Part shown: positions 30,601-42,804 of the stretch, in pieces
Numbering within the stretch: the stretch's first letter is position 1
Layout: every line of letters starts with the position of its first letter
From: Massospora cicadina
Lineage: Eukaryota > Entomophthoromycota > Entomophthoromycetes > Entomophthorales > Entomophthoraceae
Assembly (NCBI GenBank): GCA_022478985.1
Contig: JAKSZP010002673.1
Location: 1-64,000 of the forward strand
Direction: 5' to 3'
Length of the DNA: 64,000 bases
Notes under the pieces: generated by a model
The model's database searches: none
What the model saw: the letters and a program-made list of their open reading frames with translations, nothing else
What the model was told of the DNA's origin: nothing
Program-made: the position numbers and the translations under genes

Positions 30601-31513
30601 GCTCTAATTGCTCAGTGGGTCAAACCCTGTGCAAATTCCGTTGGCGTATCTCACCCATACCACCAATTTTCTAACAAATGGTTATCAGTTCCTCCTTCTA
30701 GCCGTGGACCATATAACTAAGAGATTAAAGCACTATCTCTACCCTCAGCTTTTGCACAGGCTAACGCCACGTTTTTTAATAGTATTATTACCCAATATGG
30801 TTGCCCTGACACCATTTTTTTAATAACGGGCAAAATTTCCAATCAATTCTAGTGAAAGAATTAGCCAAACTTATGGGAACCACACAGGTATTCTCCACCC
30901 TAAATTATCTTACAACCAATGGTTTGGTAGAGTGGGCAAATGGTATTCTAACTGCAACCCTCCAGAAAATGGCTATGATTGACCCCCTTAACTGGCCTTA
31001 ATATTTGCCTAGTGCAATTTCAACTTATAGGATCAGCTATTATCAAATAACTAAGATGACACCCTTCTAAGTGTTTTATGGAAGAAATCCACATATGGCT
31101 TCTAAAGTATAGGCTATGCTTGATCAAGCCTCCCCAAAGCCCCTGAAGTCACTATGCAAAGTATTGCTGATAAAATTATATGACTTCAGGCCTTGTTTCC
31201 AAAACCAATCTGCTACAACTAGTAGAAAAATTTATCAATTTAATGATAAGCATTACCCCCTTCACACCTTCCAACTAAGCACCTAATCCTATTTACCATC
31301 ATTGGCCAAGAAATTGTGATAACAAATTGAGCATTAACTAGTTGGGACCTTACAAAAAGTCATCTATAAGCTGGGCAACAAACACTCAATCATAGAGGTT
31401 GTTCAGGGTACAGTAGTAAATTGCATATATAGTCGCTTTTTACGTCCATTTCCCCCCTACACCAAGATCTATAGGGGCCTTTTTAGGATTCCTACCCAAA
31501 TTGGAGATTCAGG
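30601..31513 (+). pseudogene. Integrase core and C-terminal region of G1
   Basis: Open piece 30608-30823 has 'NGYQFLLLAVDHITKRLKHYLYPQ', the core 'DYITKW.EA.PL' region. Then 'EFQSILVKELAKLMGT...STLNYLTTNGLVEWANGILTATLQKMAMIDPLNWP' (about 30840-31000) matches the 'YHPQTNGLVERFN.TL' signature around the third acidic residue. About 31180-31480 covers a C-terminal tail. The element then meets the right LTR at 31514. Confidence 0.65.
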
Positions 31514-32003
31514 TGTGTCGGCCAAAGGGAAACAATCCAATATGACCAAATAGCCCAAAATCTTTATTGGGGATAAGCCCTGATGAAATTCAATGGATCT
31601 TGAAGTCAGGGGATCAACCCTGACTTATGCAGTTGACTATTGCTCCCTCAGAGCTTCCTAATATCTGCGTTTAAACCCAATCCATGTGGCGAGAAAATCC
31701 TAATTAACTGAGATAATTAGCCTGCCACAGAACTTCCAATTACTGTTAATTACGGATCTTAGCTTGGATTGCTTGGATTTTTACTAAGACATTTCCTGAT
31801 TTTCACTTATATTGTGAAATCAAATCTAATAAAATTTACTCTCTCTTTTTGCCTTTTATATGTAAAATTGGACAACATTTATTTAAAAAAACCAATACTG
31901 ACGTAGTATCTGAAATAAAGACTTTTTGATCAAGAAAAGCAACAAGAATTTTTTCATCATCCAGGAGCGTTGGTCCCCTGGCCTCTAAGAATTAATGGAT
32001 ACG
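31514..32003 (+). repeat. 3' LTR of gypsy element G1
   Basis: Starts TGTGTCGG and aligns with the split 5' LTR (18576-18611 plus 23837-24365). AATAAA lies at 31828-31833. It ends just before a second primer-binding-site-like sequence at 32004. Confidence 0.65.
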
Positions 32004-32022
32004 TGGTATCAAACCCATGGTT
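32004..32022 (+). promoter_or_regulatory. Primer-binding-site-like sequence after the right LTR
   Basis: TGGTATCAAACCCATGGTT is closer to the usual tRNA-Met-type primer site than the one at 24366. A primer site belongs after a 5' LTR. Its presence after what is also the 3' LTR of G1 suggests that the LTR was shared by two elements in tandem. Confidence 0.5.
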
Positions 32023-32029
32023 CTGACAG

Positions 32030-33922
32030 TGTCCTCCAAGATTCCTTGGAACGCTCCTTTTTATTTATCAAAAAAGATGGATTAAGTTAAATGGTTATAG
32101 ATTATTGTAACCCAATAATACTATCAAGATAGACTCCTACCTATTACCCATATATGATGATGCATTAGACCAATTGGGCGTTTAGTATTTTTGCAATATG
32201 TATTTGATTTCTAGATATTGACAGATTAGACTGCTGCTAGAGGAACAGGATAAAATGCGCTATGGTTACCACTTAGGGTATATACCAGCCCACTAGGATG
32301 CCGCAGTTGCTGTGTAACGCCCCACCAACATTTAAACATGCTAAAGGACTGCTTATTGGTGGTTTTATATTCTTCTGTGTATTAGTGTAATTGGATGAAA
32401 AGTATTTTCCAGAACGCTTATAGAGCGTTTGCAGCATTTAGAGGAAGGTTTTACCAGCTGCCCAAAGCTGATCTGAAAATTAAACCTCATGAATGAAAAT
32501 TCTTCCTTAAAATGATTGTCTGGGGTTTTTATTGACAAATAAGTCTTATAAACCCAACATTTTAAGGTTGAGGTTATAAAAAATGTCAAGACCTAGTAGT
32601 AAGCGTGATATTAAGGTATCTTTAGGAATGACACCTACTATTGCCAGTTTGTAAAGAACTTTAGTAAATTATGTGATAAATTATTTCACCTCCTTAAGAC
32701 CAAGATTCCATTCAAAAGGACATAAAACTGGCAGCTAGCCTTTGATTAGCTAAGACTTTGCTAACACAAGCGCCTGTAATGATGCAACCAAACTTTTACA
32801 AACAATTTGTTTTTCAGATGTATGCATCCCTCACTTCTGTAGGGCTAGTTTATCCAGTTTGATAATGAGTTGGTAAAAACTAGTCGCTTACTGTAGCCAT
32901 ACTTTAGATATACATGAATGGAATTATACCATTACTGAATTGGAATGTCTAGCTATCTTTTACGCTTGTAAACAATTTGGGTTTACATCCACAGAGTGCA
33001 TTTATTCTGGTAACAGACCATTCCTCTTTGATCTGGTTACAAGACCTTAGGAAGCCCAAAGAATAATTGGCTTGCTGGGCGTTGAAACTACAAGCGTATG
33101 ACTTTGGAATTCAACACTGCCCCAGCGTTAAGCTTCAAAACGTGTGCAGACTCTCCTGGTTGCCTACCACACTCTTTGGCTGATAAGTCTGATCGATTGC
33201 TTGAAAAAATGTAACTCAGCAATATGTAATGAACCTGAAGAGTGTCAAAGCAAGTTGAAAATGTGAATTCTTTTATTAACAACAGGAAACTTTATAAGTT
33301 TATTGAATAACAATCTATTTTGTTTTATGGTCCATTAAGTGGCTTGACTTGATTATCGCAGCCCACAAGGCAATGGAGCATGTGCAGTTTAGAAAACGCT
33401 TGAACAGTTAAGGACACAGTATTATTGGGAGTTAATGCCTCTCAATATTAATGCAACGCTCAGGAATTGCAAAGAATGCCAAGATGAAGCACCTTATCAG
33501 AAGGCCACTTCATATCAATCAGTCAAACCCAAATTTTCCCGGCACACTTTTTATTGAAGTTGTGGGCCCTTTGGCAAATATTGGCAGCCAATTAGAGTAT
33601 ATGATTGTGGTCAGCAAACCTCACTAAATGGGTGGAGGCAAAGAAGTCAAGTACCTGGGCGCAGTAACCAATGCTAAGCTCAATTTGAAGAATATAGTTT
33701 ATTGTCATAATTGCCCCAGTAATTCTAAAAGATTATGGGACAAACCTTATGTCCCAAATGATCACTAAACTCAATGAGCTGATGAGTATAAGAGTGGTAT
33801 TGTCTACGCCATATCACTATGAGATTAAAGTCACAGTTAAACGCCTTAATGGTACTCTGGTGAATATTTTACGTAATCTGATTATTGTTAAAGCGTCCAA
33901 CTAGAATCACTTTTTGCCTTCC
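32030..33922 (+). pseudogene. Second Ty3/gypsy pol remnant (G2), left part
   Basis: Immediately after the primer site the broken frames read as RT ('FLSKKMD', 'VIDYCNP', then about 32290-32330 'PLGCRSCCVTPHQHLNM', the 'MPFGLCNAPATFQ' region). RNase H (about 32760-33060) follows, with 'WNYTITELECLAIFYACKQF'. Then comes the tether and integrase entry: 'WLAGR*NYKRMTLEFNTAPALSFKTCADSPGCLP' (about 33070-33170) and 'RYYWELMPLNINATLRNCKECQ' (about 33415-33480). Integrase runs to 'VKRLNGTLVNILRNLIIVKASN' (about 33830-33900). gag, protease and the RT N-terminus are missing. The SINE interrupts it at 33923. Confidence 0.7.
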
Positions 33923-33937
33923 ACTATGTTTTTTATA
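33923..33937. repeat. Target-site duplication, left, of the SINE
   Basis: ACTATGTTTTTTATA, repeated exactly at 34232-34246. Confidence 0.9.
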
Positions 33938-34231
33938 GGGGGTGGAAGGCGAGTTGGTAAGGACATACGGCTACCAACCTGAAGGTTGCGGGTTTGATTC
34001 CCACCTTTGCACATCAATTGGGGTGCCAGCCAAAGGAAGCTATTAGCGGTTAGTAGGTCAAATAACACGAAAACCTTACCAATGACATAACCAGAAAATT
34101 TTGAGTCCCAGTCCGGAGGTGGAAAAAATTTCTTCAATGGAGTTGACCCTGTTCAGGTTTCATGTCGTTTCTTTCATTTCTTTTTTTTGGTAATGCCTGT
34201 CCCCTGGTCAGCTTGCCTCAGTTAAAATAAA
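33938..34231 (+). mobile_element. tRNA-derived SINE with a family 2 LINE tail
   Basis: A 294-bp insertion bracketed by an exact 15-bp duplication. The head (about 33940-34010) looks like a tRNA: D-arm 'ggcgagttggtaagga' (A box), an anticodon-like arm 'ctaccaacctgaaggttg', and the T-arm with B box GGTTTGATTCC (33991-34001). A body without similarity to other parts of the window follows. The last about 50 bases (from the T run near 34184, 'ggtaatgcctgtcccctggtcagcttgcctcagttaaaataaa') match the 3' end of LINE copy C (23778-23821) almost base for base. Sharing a 3' tail with a LINE is how many SINEs borrow the LINE enzyme. It would be transcribed by RNA polymerase III. It lies inside the integrase of G2. 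Confidence 0.9.
33991..34001 (+). promoter_or_regulatory. RNA polymerase III B box of the SINE
   Basis: GGTTTGATTCC matches the tRNA T-loop consensus GGTTCRANTCC at all but one position. The A box is about 40 bases upstream, a tRNA-like spacing. Confidence 0.8.
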
Positions 34232-34246
34232 ACTATGTTTTTTATA
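34232..34246. repeat. Target-site duplication, right, of the SINE
   Basis: An exact copy of 33923-33937; G2 integrase sequence resumes after it. Confidence 0.9.
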
Positions 34247-34760
34247 TAATATTACTTATCACTTGCCTATGGGCACTCGCAATTTGAGTTACTATATAGA
34301 ATCATCCTGCACTACCTCCACTTTATACTCATATGTCAAAGAAGAGATCATGAACTTAATTAATACATTGAGAAGCTTACACAAATTTTAATTCAACTAC
34401 AAAGCTCTGCCTACTTCAACACGTTGGCTTGGCGAGTCAAGGCTAGAGTGCATGATAACGGTGACTACCAGATTTTACCTACTTTCAGATTAGGAAAATG
34501 GTCTGCTATTTTTATAACCATAGCTTTGTAAGTACTAGAAAGCAAGAGCACATTTATAAAGCCCTTTAGAGATTTTAGAGAATGCATCTACAGATGCCTA
34601 TACTCTAAAGGATTCCACAAAGAACTATTTTATCAATTTATGCTCATGCATGTTTTTTAAGATGTACTATCAGCCCTCCAGCTTTATGCCCCATAGGCTC
34701 TAAATAACTTACCAGACCTCAATCATCTTTATTACATGATGTTTGGTCAAGTGAGGGAGA
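34247..34760 (+). pseudogene. Gypsy pol remnant G2, right part
   Basis: This continues the integrase interrupted by the SINE. 'ITYHLPMGTRNLSYYIES' follows on from 'STMFFIYN' left of the SINE, matching the '..Y..S.H.STG.SPFEL.YG' stretch. It ends near a purine-rich 'gtgagggagaatgttg' (about 34753-34768), which looks like a polypurine tract followed by an LTR start (TGTTG). Confidence 0.55.
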
Positions 34761-34765
34761 ATGTT

Positions 34766-35200
34766 GTAATTGGTTTAATCAATAATCAGTTTATATTTTT
34801 ACTTAATTTTTATTCAACTAATACTTATATGAAGGATTTGATCCATTCTTAGTAACTATTACAGGGCGCAGACCACGTTTTCATATGATTTTGGTCAATT
34901 AAAGATTTACTATTAATCTATTCCCTAATTCCCACAGATGCGCTTCTTGTTCCCTTACATTATAGACCCCTAATGCTATGTCCTTGATCGCCTAATTAAT
35001 CCTAATTTAATGCAACATCAATATGCTATATTGACCCATGTCCGCGTAAAGGTATTGGTAATAGAGTCCCTTATAATTTCTTTGGTCAGCCGCTGGTAAT
35101 TTTATTACATCTGGCATATTTTAATTACTCAGTCATATTGATCTCATGTTGGAGTTCCTTATCTTTATTCACAAACTTTCCTAGCCTAAGTTTGATATTA
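34766..35200 (+). repeat. Possible LTR next to G2 or G3
   Basis: It begins TGTTG right after a GAGGGAGAA purine tract, the usual arrangement at a gypsy 3' LTR. No second copy was found in the window, so this is tentative. 35000-35200 holds nothing else I recognise. Confidence 0.3.
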
Positions 35201-38200
35201 CGACGGTAGCTTAAGAATATTAAGACTTCTTAGTAACCATGAAAATCAACGATGAGAACTCTGTTAGAGAGAGCATACTGATTGAGATTATCAGCTGTAA
35301 GGGGGTCTTTTTTCCCAATTAGATAGTTTTGTCTGTTATTAAGTTTATATAGCAAGCCTCTGAGCAACTTGCAGTAACAAATACTACAGTAGGCTCCTTT
35401 ATTTGCCTAATAAAACCCTATTCCTGATATTAAGGTTTTTGTTGCTATGTTTTTCCCCAAATTGATGTCTTAAAACAGTATCTGGTGTTTTTGTGTGTTC
35501 TGACCTGTGCATCTGAGATACGACGCCTAATCTTTAAATTCAACAATACAAAAACTGATTACTCTCAAGGTTCAAAAGCTTTGGACATCTTTAGCATGAA
35601 TTTAGTCACTGGAAAGACCATCTTTCTTAGTTTTCTGGAATCACTCCCGCAACTCCTGATACAAATGACTTTGGGTATGAACCCACTGTATCTCTGAAGG
35701 GCTTTAAGGAGGCCTTCATTGCCATTAAGCTGCATATAAGACAATGTCAATATAACAAAACCATCAGAACCATCAGCAACACTGCCCTGATAGAAAGGCA
35801 ATCTATGTTGTCTAAAGCTACGATGATAAGCCTAATCAGAATGCTTACCACCCACTAGAGCTGAAGTATCTTCTTCTACCAAATTAAATGCAAAAACTCC
35901 CAGTAAGAAGGACAATTATAGTGAAGCTGCTCTAAGTTTTGAGAAGAAAATGATGATGAGCCTGATAAAAAGTTGCTAGATCAGCTAATTGGGTTGTACA
36001 CCTTACCAAAGATATAAAGTAAGAGAGAGCTTAGTAACATATATCTAAGAACACTATGTCATTATAGCTCCAAGTGAAGTTGTTGTGCATGCATGCCTAT
36101 AACCTGACCAAGCGAATTATTAAGCCTACTGGGCAGCCTACTTGGCTCAATCTTTTAGCCTACTCAGATCGTCAAAAATATCAAGGATGGCAAGAATCTC
36201 ATACAACAATTAAGAAGGCTTCAATCGTATATTATGAGTCACCTGAGGCTTCTAGGGAGTCTTGCTTTCCTGGGGAGTTAGTAAAATTAAGTCAAACAGT
36301 CAGTGCTATTATTACAGCAGGCGTGATTATTGGCATTAGCATTAAAAAAGTGGAAGTAACCTTACAGAAAGTTAAAGTTTTTAGCAGTACTGAATACCAG
36401 CGCTTTAGTTAGAATAGAGTTATAAAACTCATAAAGAGATTGAGTTTGCCCTGGACATCAATTACCATGCCAAGTTTTGAGCCGATGGCCTGATTAAACT
36501 AAAGTATCAGGAGCTTATTCCACAATACCCTAGCAATTTGGATACATTTTCTTATCTTCTCCAGATGTGGTGCATGAATACAACCATTAGGATTCTTATA
36601 GGAACGCAGTTTCTAATCTAGTTTGGATGAGAATTATATTAAATTAGAGTTCACTCAGTCTTTTCAATTACCATATACCACTTGTTATCCAGGATTCGGA
36701 GAAGAAAGAGAGGAAGAATTGATTATGTCTAGTTAAAACAAAGAATTCTAATTAGCCAGTCAGCTATACCCTAAAGCAAAGGGGACAAAACAGTTACCAC
36801 CAACCTCAGAAACAGAGTCTGATTTACCCTTGTAATCTAGCAAAAAGATGGATCTACTGCCTGGATAACAGAAGGTCATGTTAATCAACATCAAAATGAT
36901 ATACCTGAACAGATAATGCATAAGACTAAATATATTAATTGGATAGATAGCAGTAACCCTGAGTGATGCCTAAAATTTATGATCCTACCTATCAAAGAGT
37001 AGTCAAAGTCCTCCTTAGGGATATTGTGAAGCACCATGTCAAAACCAAGAAGGCCCAACCGGTAGAAAAAGCAATGATGTAACACTACACTAATGTTGAG
37101 TAAGTTCACTGCATTGTTAGCATTAAAGAGATTATGCTTTGAAAGCTACTGTAAATGAGGTGCGTGAATTGAATGAACGCTTGGATAAATAATCAGATGT
37201 CTTAGTAGAAGATCTGCCAATTATGGCTTTTGCAAAAGAGAAGGTTCACAAGATTAAAACTTCAATGATCCATAACTTTCTGATAGAAGCCAAACTGCCA
37301 TTATAAGAGAAAAAAGAGTTATTTTGAAGGAATTGTAGCAGCTTATGGATGCAGGGTTAGTACGTCCTAAAAAAATCCCAGGGCGTCGCCCTACTGCTAG
37401 TGATCAAGGAGGATGGAACTCAACTTAGTCACGGACTACTAAGGATTATATATCTTGTCAAAGAGAGATACTTATCCCCTAATGTACATTGACAATGCCT
37501 TGAAATGTCTTGAAGTACCATACTACTTTTCATTCATAAATCTGGCACATGGGTATTGACAGATGGAATTGTCACCAGAAAACCAGGAGAAATGAGTGCT
37601 GATTACAACTCAAGGCTTGTATAAACCAACATGTATGCCGCAGGCTTGTGCAACGCTTGTCTAAATTTCAAAATTGTTCTGGATCAGTTTTATTGAGAGC
37701 TGAAAATGTCAATTGGTAATTAGTTGACGCTAATGTGATTTTCATCATAACTTTTTATGTTCCCTGGAACACATGAAGAAGGTTTTTACTCAGTTAAGAG
37801 AGAAACCTTTCAAGCTTAAGAAAAGAAGTGATTTTTTGAAGTGTTAGTTAGATTCCTTAGTCATGAAGTGAATCATAGAGGAAGCAAGTCCAAGCAAAGG
37901 AAGGTGAAGGCATCTTCAAGATGAGTTTTCTAATTATATGAGAGACGTTCAAGTGTTCTTAGGCATGGTGGGTTACTACTGCCTATTTGTTAAAATTCAT
38001 GGACGTCACCAAGCCCCTCAAGCACATGCTCAACAAAAGAGCACTTAATCCTGGGATAAATGTAAGATAAACCTTTAACCCAATCAAGAAGAATCTAATA
38101 GAAGCTCCAATCTTGCTATACCATAATTTTTTCTAAAGACAACGTATGTTTACACAGACGCCGGTTATGTGGGTATGGGTGAATATTTTTCCAAAGCTGG

Positions 38201-39732
38201 AAAAAGGAGTAACCATCTGATAGACTTCTAGTTGAAGACACTTATCATAGAAGAGTGAAGCTACATGGTTGCAGAGAACAAGTGTTTATTGGTGGTCAGA
38301 GAAGTACACAACTTCTGACTCTTTATTCTTGGTATAAACTTCAAAATTATTATGGACCATGACTTTCTGATATATTGATAATATGAAGGATCCACACAAT
38401 AGACTAGCAAGATTGGCTGTTCAGCAGTAAGGCAACAATTTTAGGATTCTTCTCTATGTATGAGAAAAGCACCTGAACGCTGATAGATTAGCATGATTAT
38501 CCATATTCCATTTGCAAGCTTATGAAAGCATTAGGATTATAGGCTTTTAAGAAAACCAGAGGAGAAAGAAAAAAGAGGACAATATAATTAAGAAGATACT
38601 AAAGTGCTGTTACAAGACAAAAGAATTTCTTAGATATGACAGATTTATAAACAGGTACAGTAGAAATGAATACCTTAGATGAAGTCATGAAAATTGATAA
38701 AGCTAGTCAGGAAAGTACTCTGTCAAGTAGACCATGGACTGCTACAAAAGACGCACCATCATATTAAGGAGAGTTTTACTCGGAGACCATGTTGGAAGAT
38801 ATTCAATCAGGCCCTGGAGCTCTGCGTTAATTGCGCTCAATACAAGATTTTCTAAAAATGCTAAAGTTTCAGCCTGTCCTTGAAGCGCTTCTTTTATTAA
38901 CAACTCTATAGTAGTTGTTGTACCATTCCTAAAGTCATCAAGTTATAAATAGTTTGTCATTGTAGTATGGATCAATTGACCAAGTAGACAGAAGCAATTG
39001 CAGTTAAGGCATTTACTGAAAAAGTTTCTGAAAGATTTTCTTACCACCAGGTCATTATATGCCATGGATGCCCTCAGTACTCCTTTCCATCAATTGAAGA
39101 AACTTTAGTTCAGATGACATGAAACATTTGATGACTTAGTAAGTGTCAAATTGCATTTCATCATGACATATACCCAATCTATAACGGAAGCATGGAATGA
39201 GTCAACAAAACCCTCACATCAATCTTGAAAAGATTGCAGTCAGGAATAAATTTAAATAGGAATTCTTTTTGTCATCAGCCTTAGTCGCTTAACAGTTAAG
39301 CTACCACAGGGCTAATGTCTGTCGCCATTCAAAAATATTATATTGAAGTTAATCCATGTTACTGAGCTTTTTAGATACAATGTGGATGAATATAGGAATA
39401 ATCTACCCAATGGGAAATACCAATAATAGTTAGCAAAGATTTAAAATTCAGAAGAATGTCAGCAGCAACATAATGAAGTCGCTGAAGGAAAGTATAATAG
39501 AGAGTGACCAAAGACCCAAGTTGCCTATATTTGAGTGGGATAGAAAGTGATATTCTACTATATTCTCAGAGAACAACCTGAGAAGTTATATCCATCTTGG
39601 TGGAACCTGCGACCCTTGTCATAAGAAGAGGAGCTGAGTATTCCATAAAGGATGACACCACATATATCATTTACAACTAAGTATACGCGTGGCACTTAAA
39701 TCTTAGCCTAGGTCTCACCCTATGGAGGGTAA
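35201..39732 (+). pseudogene. Third Ty3/gypsy pol remnant (G3)
   Basis: Heavily decayed, plus strand. RT: 'QLMDAGLVRPKKIPGRRPTA...LLVIKEDGTQLSH' (about 37335-37430), then 'MPQACATLV' (about 37635, the 'MPFGLCNAPATF' position). RT thumb: 'MRDVQVFLGMVGYYCLFVK' (about 37938-37995). RNase H: 'VYTDAGYVGMGEYFSKAG' (about 38145-38200) keeps the first Asp. Integrase from about 38800 to 39500 includes 'MNGVNKTLTSILKRLQSGI' (about 39195-39245). The end near 39720 is 'atggagggtaatgttgag', a possible polypurine tract and LTR start. Upstream, 36074-36412 may be gag or protease but has no motif. Confidence 0.6.
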
Positions 39733-42719
39733 TGTTGAGAAACAATCAAATATAAAAATTAATTCCTTAACCTATAAAAACCCCACCTCTGAAAATTTAT
39801 ATCTACTTGAGATGGGATGACCTTAGGACAAATATACCACATCAGATTTAGGAAGGGAAGTGAAAAAATTAGGAATGGAGGACAGAACCAAGTACTGGGG
39901 GTCAAAATTTACTTCATGTAATCTGATAGGACAGGATTACATATTCTAACTTCACTATTTTTCTTTGTTAGACTAAGGCGTGGTGCACACTCCACATATA
40001 TTACTATCTGCTTAATACAGAAATATTTAATTTATGCCACAACTGCAATCGAGCCTGCATTGTGAGGGAAATAGTATGATACACTTCTCACAACGTTAGC
40101 GCCCACATACCCTCCCAAAAACTCACATTCCAATATGTCTATTAGCAGTAGAAATTGAAAGCTAGTCAGAACAAATATCAAGTCCAGACTAACTTTTTCA
40201 GCAATCAAAATGTTTTCATAAGTCCAAAGCCCCTTTATTGGCATATGAAGGTAAAATTTCTGCTGAAAAATGCCGTTATATACCCCCTGACTTTCAAAAT
40301 AATTTTTCAGCAGGTTTGCATGACAACAGAGAATAAACCAGTATAGGTACTGGTACCAATGACTATTCACACAACGTCATAGATGACGCCTAAGAAAAAT
40401 CCTTCTATAACCATGGGTTTGGCTGCAAATGATGGAAAATTACCAAAAGCTTGTATAAAGTGAGTTTCTAAACTTGTAAAAAGCTTATAATTATAGGCAT
40501 TAACAAAATGGGAAATAAAATTTAGTTTTACAAATTATGTTATTTGAGACTAACAATGTACCCATGAAGCTGCAACAGCTATAAGGAATAAAATACTAAG
40601 GCATTTTGAACACCAGCAACACATTTATGAGTAGTCCAGAGCTCCATATATTTGAAGAAAGAGGCTAAGAAGATCCCAGAGGATCAAAGAATTAGACTCT
40701 GCTGGTCCTGAAAACAAGCAACAAATGCTCAATTTCATTATGATAAAATTACTCTATTATTAATCAAGACTTACTTTATAAACCCTAAATTCCCATATAC
40801 TATATATTTGATTTCCATTTTTATATCAGTAAATTATGTCATTCTCAGTATCTGACTTTATTACTTTTATTTTTATTTAGTGCTAGTATATTAATATATT
40901 GTTTATTTAAGTTAAGCTGACCAAGGTGAAGACGATATATCAAAAGGCTTAAAGAGCACAAAATAAAAAAATTTTAAACTGAACCAAATAAAAACTTAAA
41001 ATAATGAAACAAAAAAATAAGATCTTACTAGGCAGGGAGCAGATATTAATTATTTCACCATGGCGGATGGTGAAGGGGATGTTGGGATGCACATTGACCA
41101 TATCTCCAGCTTTTACCAAGTGCCAAAAATATAACAAAAAGTAAGTGTGGTGAGCATCTGTGTTGTGGGGGTTCATGTGTTGCAAGGGAGATAATGTGGG
41201 GAGTTAGGCAAATAGCACCGCTTTGTAATATTTAGTGACATCATGTTAAGCTTAGACGTGGGTATCTGGTAGCTAGAAGAAGCCGTCAATATTGTCCTTA
41301 GGGTTTTGTTGTTTGGGACGATTTAAATGTCATAACAACGGGCAAGGTAGATTCATGTTCTTCTTGTGTGGGGCGAGTTTTTATACTTAGCAGTAAGAAG
41401 GATGCTAGCAGGAAAAACAGAGGAGGCATACCATCCGCCAGTACCAAGAATAACTTAATGACAGCTTTTGGAGGCTCAACATTTAGGAGATTCGACTGCA
41501 TCTTCTGCAAGTTGGTGATCACTTATGAATGGTTCAGTCTGTTTTTGGTGCATAACGGTGAGAAGTAAAGTTGGGTTTTATGAACTAAAATATTTTTCAA
41601 ATTGGGAGTGGCGGCAAAAGGAGAGAGGTATCATCCAAATCAATTACCTCATCCAATAGTTTACAAGAATTTAGGTTAATTTATTTTTGGCTTCACATAT
41701 GGGGTGTGGTGGGACAAACGGAAAGTTGGGTGGTTGCAAACAGGAGTCAACCCTAACCTGATTAGATGTATTTTGCTTTGGTCTGGTGAGGGTGGCTGGA
41801 GGTTTGAGTGAGAGCTACTTTGCACTTGCTCAGAAATTGAATAGGTTGGGTGGGAGATTTCAGTAAAATCTTCCATTCAAAAGCTTCTGGCGCGGCCTCA
41901 AAAGTAAAGGTGGAGCTGGTGTGAGCTTTTAAGTGAAATTTATTGTATAATATTATTTAAATTAAATAAAAAAATTGGCTAATCAATGCTAGCCCTAGCA
42001 TAAAAAGCAATGTTATGGAGATTCAGCAAGATAAGCATGCATGAGAATCTGCTGAGCAATATAGAGATGATGTGGTGTGAAGATTTAGGTGGAGCGAGGG
42101 GCTGCAAGACTTTCTGCACTGGTAGGTATGGAGAATGGAGGATGGAAGTTGTGAAATAAGTTGAAAGCCCTGACACCAGTGCTAATATAAAAGCTTGAGC
42201 GGAAGATATGAAGGAAGGTTTGCAGATTTTTATACTTGTTTTATCAGTAGGAGGACACATATGAGTGGTTGGTACAGAAATGTTTTTTGATTAGGGGGTT
42301 AGAGCTGCAGCTACACCGTCCTTGGAGAAAACCCAATATCAAAAAGGCTCTTACAAGGGTGAAAGTCAATATTCATCATTGATGCAAAAGTGGCAGAAGC
42401 AAGCTCAATAATTGCCTTGTCAACATAGGGAACAAGTTCTTGTAGTCAATGCAGAGGCATATTTGAATGGTGGAATGTGGGAGGGCATCAGGATGTGAGC
42501 AAGTCAGATATGAATTGCGTGAGATAAAATATGAGGTCTTTTTGGTGGAAAAAATTGACTCAAAGAATCTGGTTGGATTGGGTGAGACAGTTCATAAACA
42601 TATTCTCTTAAGGTGAAGAAACGCTTGTAAGAGTCTTGTTACAGCCTCAAATGGGAACAGCAGGTGGTAGAGATGAGTACATTCGATGATTTATGTCGCA
42701 GTGAGTCATAGTGGATGAA
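39733..42719. other. Unassigned A/T-rich region
   Basis: 39733-39900 may be the start of an LTR (TGTTGAGAAACAATC after a purine tract). At 40901-40925 the minus strand reads like the 3' end of a family 2 LINE ('ggtcagctt...ttaaataaac'), but nothing to its right reads as family 2 coding sequence. Minus-strand frames at 40949-41185, 41676-41876 and 41979-42260 have no recognisable domains. I cannot say more. Confidence 0.3.
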
Positions 42720-42804
42720 CTACTCTCTTTATAATTTGCTTAATTGAGTTCAATTATAAAAGTATACCTATATAGCTAAAGATATATAAAAGTTACTGAC
42801 TTAT

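Larger units (their letters stand above)
24384..31513 (+). mobile_element. Ty3/gypsy LTR retrotransposon G1, internal region (decayed)
   Basis: The plus-strand order is gag region with collagen-like repeat, coiled coil, capsid-like part and CCHC knuckle (about 24720-26650). The protease region is unclear, then RT (about 27840-28620), RNase H (about 28750-29100) and integrase (about 29380-31250). The order RT, RNase H, IN is that of Ty3/gypsy. Stops and frameshifts occur throughout. Later insertions cut it: a 49-bp LINE scrap in RT and two R2 repeats in integrase. Confidence 0.8.

Noticed and set aside
33938..34010. A functional tRNA gene.
   Set aside because: The B box and D-arm fit, but the anticodon arm and acceptor stem do not close properly, and the segment is the head of a 294-bp insertion with target duplications. 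It is a SINE.
41676..42260. Minus-strand frames as the 5' part of a LINE ORF1 or a host gene.
   Set aside because: A weak resemblance to the Ser/Pro-rich ORF1 N-terminus could not be extended, and the neighbouring LINE F is on the other strand.
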